NCBI GenBank assembly: GCA_028583685.1
Contig: JAMXIF010000220.1
Coordinates: forward strand, 41,737,524 to 41,801,523
Length of the DNA stretch: 64,000 bases
From: Petaurus breviceps papuanus
Taxonomy: Eukaryota; Chordata; Mammalia; Diprotodontia; Petauridae
Direction of reading: 5' to 3'
Shown here piece by piece: positions 57,110 through 64,000 of this stretch; the stretch's first letter is position 1; the number at the start of each line of letters is the position of its first letter. The position numbers were made by a program, and so were the translations under genes. The notes under the pieces are model-generated. The model saw nothing but the letters and a program-made list of their open reading frames with translations. It was not told the origin of the DNA and ran no database searches.

Positions 57110-57215
57110 GGGAAGCCTCTGCCACATCAAAGCAAAATGTAAACTCTTTGAGGGTAGAGAATGTTTTACTTGCTTGAATTTGTATCCCCAGAGCATAGCA
57201 CGTACTATCTCTATT
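57110..57215 (+). mobile_element. L2 3' end fragment
   Basis: GTAAACTCTTTGAGGGTAGA, TTTGTATCCCCAGAGCATAG. Confidence 0.5.
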
Positions 57216-57734
57216 TACCCAAACCCCTTGCTAAGAGTTCTTTCTTCAGAATGCTGTTCTTTACCCAGTCAATTCAACAAGCATTTATGAAACCTCTGCT
57301 GTAGGCCAGGCAAAACAATAAAGTCAGTGGAGTCTAGGAAGATTTTCAGCAAGTCTTCCTATGTCTCCAACATATAGCTCAAGGCTTTATTTTAAAACCA
57401 GACAAATCAAACACCACAAATTACACAGGTGTGTGTAACATTAATAACAGTTAACATTCAAAGTCTAGGATTACATTTAGTCACCAGATTTTAAAGCCAA
57501 AAGGGAACTTAGAAATATAATTTGAGATCATTTTATAGAGAAGGCTGAGTAGACTCAAGAGGACTGAAACTTTGTTTTACCGAAGGCCACCAGTTAATCT
57601 AGGCCATAACTCCTAGGCCAAGGCAAATTTACCTTTTGAGCCAGCAAAACAGTAAAATGGAAATCAGCTTTCTTTCCTATATCTGTTGACCTTGGAGGGG
57701 GCCACAACGGAGGCTGGGATGTTTAAGATAATAA

Positions 57735-57905
57735 CATTTCTAGAGTACTTTCAAGTTTATGAAATGTTTTCCTCACAACACCTCCATGAAGTGAGTAATC
57801 TAAGAGTTATTATGCACATTTTATAAGTGAGGAAAATAAGGCTCAGACTCATCTGAGCAGACAAACAGTATCAGAGTCAAGGTCTCCTGAGTCAAAGGTC
57901 AGGCC
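57735..57905 (-). mobile_element. MIR3/THER-like SINE
   Basis: TTTCTAGAGTACTTTCAAGT, TTCCTCACAACACCTCCATG and ATTTTATAAGTGAGGAAAAT. Confidence 0.55.
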
Positions 57906-58052
57906 ACAGCTCAGCCCAGCTGCTGCAATCTTCTGTGCTCAGGTGACAGGCTCCATTTATATGAGAAAGATGATACAAACAACCACAAGGGATTTGACAG
58001 CATCCATATACACTTGGGGTTGGTGGACTAGCAGATAAGAAATAAGTTCATG

Positions 58053-60919
58053 TATGGGGGGGGGGGGGAGCCAAGATGGCGGAGTAGAAGCACGACCTTC
58101 CAGCAGCTCAGGCTTCCACCTTCCCCAATCCATGTAAAAAGGGGACTCTAAACAAACTTTGGAGCTGCAGAACCCATAACACATGACACAGAGAACACAT
58201 GACACAGAGAAGCTAACCTCCCACTGAGGACAGCCCAGCAGGCCTGCAGGAATCCAGCTCAGCGCTCTGGGAGCTGAGCCCAGCACCACACCAAGGCTTT
58301 AGCCCCAGGGCAGACCTGACCAGCCGCAGCAGGAGGGACTCCAGATCAGCAGCAGCTGTGGCCATTTCCAGATTTATCAACACATAGATGCGAAGGACAA
58401 GGTGAGAGGCCAGTGCAGTCTGGACTTTGGGACCAGTAAGTGGGAGTGTGGGGCTTTTACCCCCCAGGGCGAGAAGCTGCTGAGACACTGGCACAGCCAG
58501 CCAGTGTCACGTGACAGCTTCAGCTCCTGGCCTGCAGAGTGTATGGGGACCAAGCACCAGTCTGAGGGGTAATCGCTCTTGCTTTAACCTGCTTGGATCT
58601 GGATTGCAGTCTAGGGTGGAGGTCCTGGGGTGTGTGTCCAGCTTGCCAGAGCATGTGAGACCTCAGAGAGTGGACCCATCTAATACCTCAGGCAGCTGAG
58701 AAAACCCCAGCGTTTGGGACGAAAGCTCCCCTGTCTGGTGGCAGAGTCCTACTGTGGCAAAAAGCCCAAAAGTCAAGTAATTGAGTGGCAAAATGAGCAG
58801 GCAAAAGAAACAAAGCAGACAGAGGATTCCAACATTACACTCCTGTTTTGGGGACAAGGAGCAAGGCATGGAACAGGAGGAAAACAGTGAAGTCAGAAAT
58901 CCTGCACCAAAAGCTTCAAAGGAAAATACAAGCTGGTTACAGGCCATAGTGGACCTTAAGAAGCAGATAAGAGAAGCGGAGGAAAAATTGGGAAGAGAAA
59001 TGAGAATGATGCAAGAAAATTATGAAATGAGAGTCAACAGCCTGACTGAGGAAAATAATACCTTAAAAAACAGACTGACTCAAATGGCAAATGAGGATCA
59101 AAAAGGCAATGAGGAGAAGAATGCCTTAAAAAGCCAAATTTGCCAGATGGAAAAAGAATCTCAAAAGCTCAATGAGGAGAATCATTGCTTCAGAATTAGA
59201 TGGGAGCAAATGGAAGCTAATGACTTTATGAGAAATCAAGATGCTATTAAACAGATCCAGACAAATGAAAGAATAGAAGGCAATGTGAAATATCTCATGG
59301 GAAAAACCACTGACCTGGAAAATAGATCCAGGAGAGATAATTTAAAAATTATTGGACTACCTGAAAGCCATGACCAAAGTAAGAACCTAGAAATCATCCT
59401 CCAGGAAGTTCTCAAAGAAAACTGCCCTGATGTTTTAGAACTGGAGGGCAAAATAGAGGTTGAAAGAATCCACCGATCACCTCCTGAAAAAGAACCCAAA
59501 AAGAAAACTCCTAAGAATATTATAGCCAGATTCTGGAATACCCAGATTAAAGAGAGAATATTACAAGCAGCCAGGAAGAAATAATTTGAATATTGTGGAA
59601 ACACAATCAGGATAACCCAGGATCTGGCAGCTTCTACACTGAGGGATCGAAGGGCTTGGAATGTGACATTCCGGAGGTCAAGTGAGCTGGGATTAAAACC
59701 AAGAGTCACCTACCCAGCAAAACTGAGTATCATGTTTCAGGGGAAAATATGGTCATTCAGTGGAATTGAGGACTTTCAAGCATTCTTGCTGAAAAAACCA
59801 GAGTTGAATAGAAAATTTGACATTCAGATGCAAGAAGCAAGAGAAGCACGAGAAGGTAAACAGGGAAAAGTAATCATAAGGAGCTTATGAAAGTTGAACT
59901 ATTAACATTCCTACATGAGAAAACAGTAATTGTAACTTATGGAACTTTTCTCAGTAGTTGAAGGGATTAGAAATATATATATAGTCTATATATGAGGGTA
60001 TATGGGCATATGAATACATATGTGAATGTGTGTATATATGTTTACAGGTTTACATAGATAGAGGGCACAGGACCAATTTAACAGGAAGGGATGATACTTA
60101 AAAGGTGAAATTAAGATGTGAGAGGAATATAATGAGAGGAGATGGGGAGAGACAGATTGGGGTAAACTATCTCTTACAGAAGAGGCAAAGGAAAATGGTT
60201 ACAATGGAGGGGAAGAATAGGAAGGCAAAATGGAATGGGTCAACCTTATTCCCATTGAATCTGGCTTGAGGAGGGAGTGAAATACACACTAAATAGGGTA
60301 TCACATCCTCCAGGAGAATAGGGGGGTAAGGGGATGAGAGGGGGAATGATGGAAGAGAGGGCAGGCTGGGGGAGAGGAAAGTTGGAAGCACCTACTTTTG
60401 GAAAGGGACAGGATCAGGTTGGAGAATGGGATGGGAGGGAGGGAAGTGTAGTCAGTCTTTTACTATATATCTACTGTGTTGTTGTTTTGAATTAGCCACA
60501 CATGTTCAACCTATACTGAACTGCTTGTCTTCACAGTGGGGGTGGGTGACGGTGAAGGAAGGGAATGAATCTGGAATTGAAAGATTTAAAATCAAATATA
60601 TATATATATATATGTACATATATGTGTGTGTATATACATATATATACTATTATTAATACCATCTTACATGTAATTGGGAAATAAGATATACAGGCACTGA
60701 GGCATAGAGATCCATTGGAAAAGTTGAAAGGGTTATGGGAGAAAATATGGGACAGAGCAGATTGGAGGAGGGGATATCCTGTGGGACTGCTATTTTGGGG
60801 CAGTGGGTGGGGGAACGTCGGGGAGAAAATTTGTAACTCAAAATCTGGCAGAAACGAAGGATGTAAATCAGAAGTTAATAAAGCATTTTTTAAGTTAAAA
60901 AAAAGAGAAAAAAAGAAAG
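58053..60919 (+). mobile_element. HAL1-type (ORF1-only) L1 relative, nearly complete
   Basis: About 2.87 kb. It starts with a 13-G run (58056-58068) and AGCCAAGATGGCGGAGTAG, like the 5' end of L1, including the AAGATGGC core that binds YY1 in human L1. A GC-rich 5' UTR of about 720 bases leads to ORF1 (58793). After ORF1 there is about 1 kb of non-coding sequence, then the L1-type 3' end GAGAAAATTTGTAACTC and an A-rich tail at 60897-60919. There is no endonuclease or reverse transcriptase. A 9-bp duplication AAGTTCATG flanks it (58044-58052, 60920-60928). It would have depended on L1 proteins to move. A 3'-joined L1 deletion derivative is the alternative reading. Confidence 0.8.
58793..59584 (+). 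CDS. L1/HAL1 ORF1 protein, ended early by one stop
   Basis: A 263-residue frame from ATG at 58793 (MSRQKKQSRQ). ORF1p is an RNA-binding trimeric chaperone that coats L1 RNA. Residues about 45-150 form a heptad-rich coiled coil full of Glu, Lys, Asn and Gln. RRDNLKIIGLPES at about 180-192 marks the RRM domain. ENCPDVLEL and RIHRSPPEKEPKKKTPKNII then lead to KERILQAARKK. The frame stops at TAA 59582-59584, but homology goes on in the same frame for about 100 codons: RITQDLAAST, LKPRVTYPAKLSIMF, then TGA at 59888-59890. The C-terminal domain starts just beyond the stop. So one point change separates this from a full ORF1 of about 365 codons. The opposite strand is also open over 157 codons, a shadow. 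Confidence 0.85.
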   Translation: MSRQKKQSRQRIPTLHSCFGDKEQGMEQEENSEVRNPAPKASKENTSWLQAIVDLKKQIREAEEKLGREMRMMQENYEMRVNSLTEENNTLKNRLTQMANEDQKGNEEKNALKSQICQMEKESQKLNEENHCFRIRWEQMEANDFMRNQDAIKQIQTNERIEGNVKYLMGKTTDLENRSRRDNLKIIGLPESHDQSKNLEIILQEVLKENCPDVLELEGKIEVERIHRSPPEKEPKKKTPKNIIARFWNTQIKERILQAARKK

Positions 60920-60929
60920 AAGTTCATGA

Positions 60930-61065
60930 TTTACCTTTCATGACTACAATAACTCATTCCAGATATTTGAAGAATTGTCACATGAGGGAACAGACAGGTT
61001 CTGCTTGGTCCCAAAGGACAGATTTTAGGAACAGTAGGTAAAAAGTTAGAGGCTGGTAGCTTTCA
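60930..61065 (+). mobile_element. L3/CR1-like fragment
   Basis: GAAGAATTGTCACATGAGGG, TTCTGCTTGGTCCCAAAGGA and CAGATTTTAGGAACAGTAGG repeat the order seen at 17070-17130. Confidence 0.55.
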
Positions 61066-61294
61066 GCTTCTTATAATTAGCCATCTGAAAGTGAAAGAGC
61101 CCAATCTATAAGGTAATTAACTCTTACTGAAAACTCTCAAGTAGAAACTGGAATCTTACAAAGGAACCTTCTTCAGGCTGGTTTTGGATGAGGAGAACCC
61201 TGAAGACTCTTCCACATCAGATTCAGGGGCAGCAGTAGCTGAATTCTAGGTTGCCTTTACCTTTTGCAGACCATAAAAAGTCATTGTCACTTCT

Positions 61295-61377
61295 AATAAT
61301 CAATCAGTCAACAAGTATTTATTAAGCACCTACTATGTGCCATATACTATGATAAGTGCTAGGGATACAAAGAAATA
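61295..61377. mobile_element. Old SINE/LINE tail fragment
   Basis: CAACAAGTATTTATTAAGCA, CCTACTATGTGCCATATAC and TGCTAGGGATACAAAGAAA. Confidence 0.5.
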
Positions 61378-61479
61378 GACCCCCATCCTCCATGCAGAAT
61401 TTGCTTTTTCAGTGCAAGAAAACCTAGTAATATCTCTGTCGAAGGAAGGAATAACACATCGTATGCTTTCGGGATTATG

Positions 61480-62085
61480 CCAGGTCACCACCCCAGTGCA
61501 AAGAGTTATCACTACTCCCCTAGATGAATTTTTTAGCTTCCTAATTGGTTTTCCTGCTTCCAGTTTCTCCACACTCCCATCCACCCTCTGCACAGATATC
61601 AAAATAATCTTCCTTGTCACTCCCCTGCTCAAGAAACTTCAGTTGCTTCTTAATTTCTTTTAAGATAAAATACAAACTCTTCGGCTTGATGTTTAAAGTC
61701 CCTCAAACACTAGCTTCACATTACCTTTCCAGGCTTTTCATACATTACCTCCTTTGACACTCTTTGTATTCTACCACTTCCCACATCTCCATGCCTTTGC
61801 ACAAGTTCTCCTCATACCTAGAATGTGCTCACCTCCATCTATTAGGATCACTAGCTTCCTTTTAGCTCAGTTCTAGGGCCATCCTATTCATTCATTAAAT
61901 TTAAACAAGTATTTATTAAGCTCCTACTATGCGCCATGAGCTAGGTATATCTCCTAAGAGAAGCCTTTCCTGATGCCCCATTCTCCTCTTACAATGTATA
62001 TACTTATCTGTTTAGTTCTCCCAGAAGAATGGAACTTCCTTGATGGTGTGAGTTGCTTTTTCTTTTGACATTTTATCCCTAATAT
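61480..62085 (+). mobile_element. L2 LINE 3' end with a small insertion
   Basis: CACTCCCCTGCTCAAGAAAC, TTAAGATAAAATACAAACTC, CAGGCTTTTCATACATTACC, CATCTCCATGCCTTTGCACA, GCCTTTCCTGATGCCCC and GAACTTCCTTGATGG in L2 order. A tail-type fragment (TAAACAAGTATTTATTAAGC) sits at about 61886-61950. Confidence 0.7.
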
Positions 62086-62446
62086 TTGTGCACCTATAGT
62101 GTTTGGGTGAGTCAACTATGCCAAGTAATTACAATCTAGTATCTGTCATAAACCAAATCCAGCTGAAATTCAGAGTATGGGTAGTTACTGCAATCAAAAT
62201 AGTCTACTCACTGACTGTTCAGAGATGGTTGAATAGTCTGTATGAAGAGATGCGTGATGATAGGATTTAAGAGATGGAAAGAATTTCAAGTCATTTACTC
62301 CAGCCTTTTATTTCACAGAGAGGAACACCAGAGCCATAATTAGGGCTGGGAAATTAGATTTTGTACTAGGATATTTTATGTAGAGAGTAGCAAAAGTACT
62401 TTTCAGTCCTTCATCAGGTAGAAATAACAGAGCTTAGCATCCAGTT

Positions 62447-62799
<353 letters not shown>

Positions 62800-63789
62800 A
62801 GGAAGAAATAGTTAAAACAGGAAGCAACCAGATGGCCTACTTCCTCCCTCCTTTTTCCAGAGCAGAATATCAGGTGAGCTTCTCCCCAGCTCTCTGCCCC
62901 ACCCTAATAGTGACCTTCCTCCCACCTCCAGCATTAGATAGCTATGTCAGAGGGTTGAAGATTAGTATTTTAGCTTAAAAAGTTGACATGAGGGTATCTT
63001 TCACGTCATATGCCCCGGGCATGATTTTGTACTACACCAGATGGAAAAATTGCTAGTTACCCTGTTGGGAGAGCATCAAAGTATCTATCTAATAAGGAAT
63101 CCTGGGGATCTTTCCAAGATCAGCCCAGGAAGAAAAAAAAAAGATTAGGGGAGTTGGGTAACCCATTAAATCTATACCAGATATTTTAATAACAGAATTT
63201 ACTATAACCTAACTTGGTGGAACTTTAGACACCTTTGCTAACAACTCTCTAGTTCTATGAGTCTGTCTTACCCAAGGATCAGGACTGACTAATAAATGGA
63301 TGGTTCTCTCATACTGGGAGAAACATGCATAAATATTTTGACTGCCATCCCAGCCAATCTCAATGGACTAGCCTATCTTTATCCAGACAGACTTGTTAGC
63401 ACTTGGATTTTATCCATATCTCAAACACAACTAATGCTTTGTGTTGGGAAAAATGGAAAATTTCACCAAGCCTAAAAACTATGAAACTTCTCCTTAACCT
63501 CTCACTCAAGTTCAGCAAAGCTAAGGGCATAGGTGATTGGTGGGGTAGGAGGTATCAAAAAGAGGGGTAAGGAGAAAGGCTTGAACAATTTCACAGAGGC
63601 CTGTGATAAATGAATTAGAATTTCACCATTCTAAGTGACTGCTGTGCAGATTGCATCAAGTTAAATGGGGATTTGAATTGGACTGCAAGATTTTGCTTAT
63701 AGACCAAATAAGCAATGAAAAGGGACTTGGTTGTTCTATGGGCTAGTTCAAGAGCCGTTGAGACTTGTCCCTGTTTTGTGCCATCGTTC

Positions 63790-63940
63790 TTGTGATCCTT
63801 TGACTTCAGACCTTGTCACCCAACTGAAACTTCTCGCTCCAAAGTTACCAATGTTATCTTAAATGCCAGCTCTGCTAGTCTTTTCTCAAACCTCATCTTG
63901 CCAATCTTCTCCTGTGCTCTACATTCCAACCAAACTGGCT
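63790..63940 (+). mobile_element. L2-like fragment
   Basis: AAGTTACCAATGTTATCTTA and GTGCTCTACATTCCAACCAA resemble L2 3' sequence. Weak. Confidence 0.35.
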
Positions 63941-63944
63941 TTCT

Positions 63945-64000
63945 TTTCGGGGGGGGGGGGGAAGGCAAGGCAAGGCAATTGGGGCTAAGTAACTTGCCCA
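63945..64000 (-). mobile_element. Short tRNA-derived SINE, cut by the window end
   Basis: A G-run then GGCAAGGCAATTGGGGCTAA and GTAACTTGCCCA, the start of an antisense SINE as at 44990. Confidence 0.8.

Noticed and set aside
59236-59709. 157-codon frame on the - strand
   Set aside because: Antisense shadow of the L1/HAL1 ORF1.

Overview
The window is vertebrate genomic DNA, almost certainly from a marsupial. It holds the 3' half of one host gene, the glucocorticoid receptor NR3C1, on the + strand, followed by about 22.7 kb of gene-poor downstream DNA. Marsupial origin is inferred from the many tRNA-derived SINEs starting GGGCAGCTAGGTGGCACAGT, the long MAR1-type CORE-SINEs, and an ORF1-only LINE-1 relative (HAL1 type). 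The protein also differs from the human receptor at scattered positions. The species cannot be fixed from sequence alone. Comparisons with human NR3C1 and all repeat-family names come from memory, not from a database search.

Layout. 1-5505: end of intron 3. 5506-5622: exon 4 (second zinc finger). 5623-18264: intron 4. 18265-18543: exon 5 (hinge and first part of the ligand-binding domain). 18544-20297: intron 5. 20298-20442: exon 6. 20443-32659: intron 6. 32660-32790: exon 7. 32791-35738: intron 7. 35739-35896: exon 8. 35897-36744: intron 8. 36745-36897: last coding exon with stop TGA. 36898 to about 41275: long 3' UTR with a proximal and a distal poly(A) signal. 41276-64000: intergenic DNA with no gene recognised. 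All exon lengths (117, 279, 145, 131, 158 and 153 nt to the stop) and phases match those I recall for human NR3C1, and every intron is GT-AG. The six exons encode the equivalent of human residues 451-777 with no gaps.

The rest is dominated by transposable elements: MIR/CORE-SINEs and MIR3-like SINEs on both strands, MAR1-type SINEs, short tRNA-derived SINEs with clear target-site duplications, L1 fragments, a nearly complete 2.87-kb HAL1-type element near 58-61 kb, L2 and L3/CR1 3' ends, hAT-type elements including a perfect-looking foldback, and simple repeats including one with a 10-N assembly gap. Several nested insertions allow relative dating.

I found no convincing undescribed gene system. 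The most useful leads are a divergent counterpart of human exon 9-beta inside the 3' UTR with a poor splice acceptor, lineage-specific substitutions in the receptor ligand-binding domain, a strongly conserved 3' UTR block, and the HAL1-type element with intact ends.
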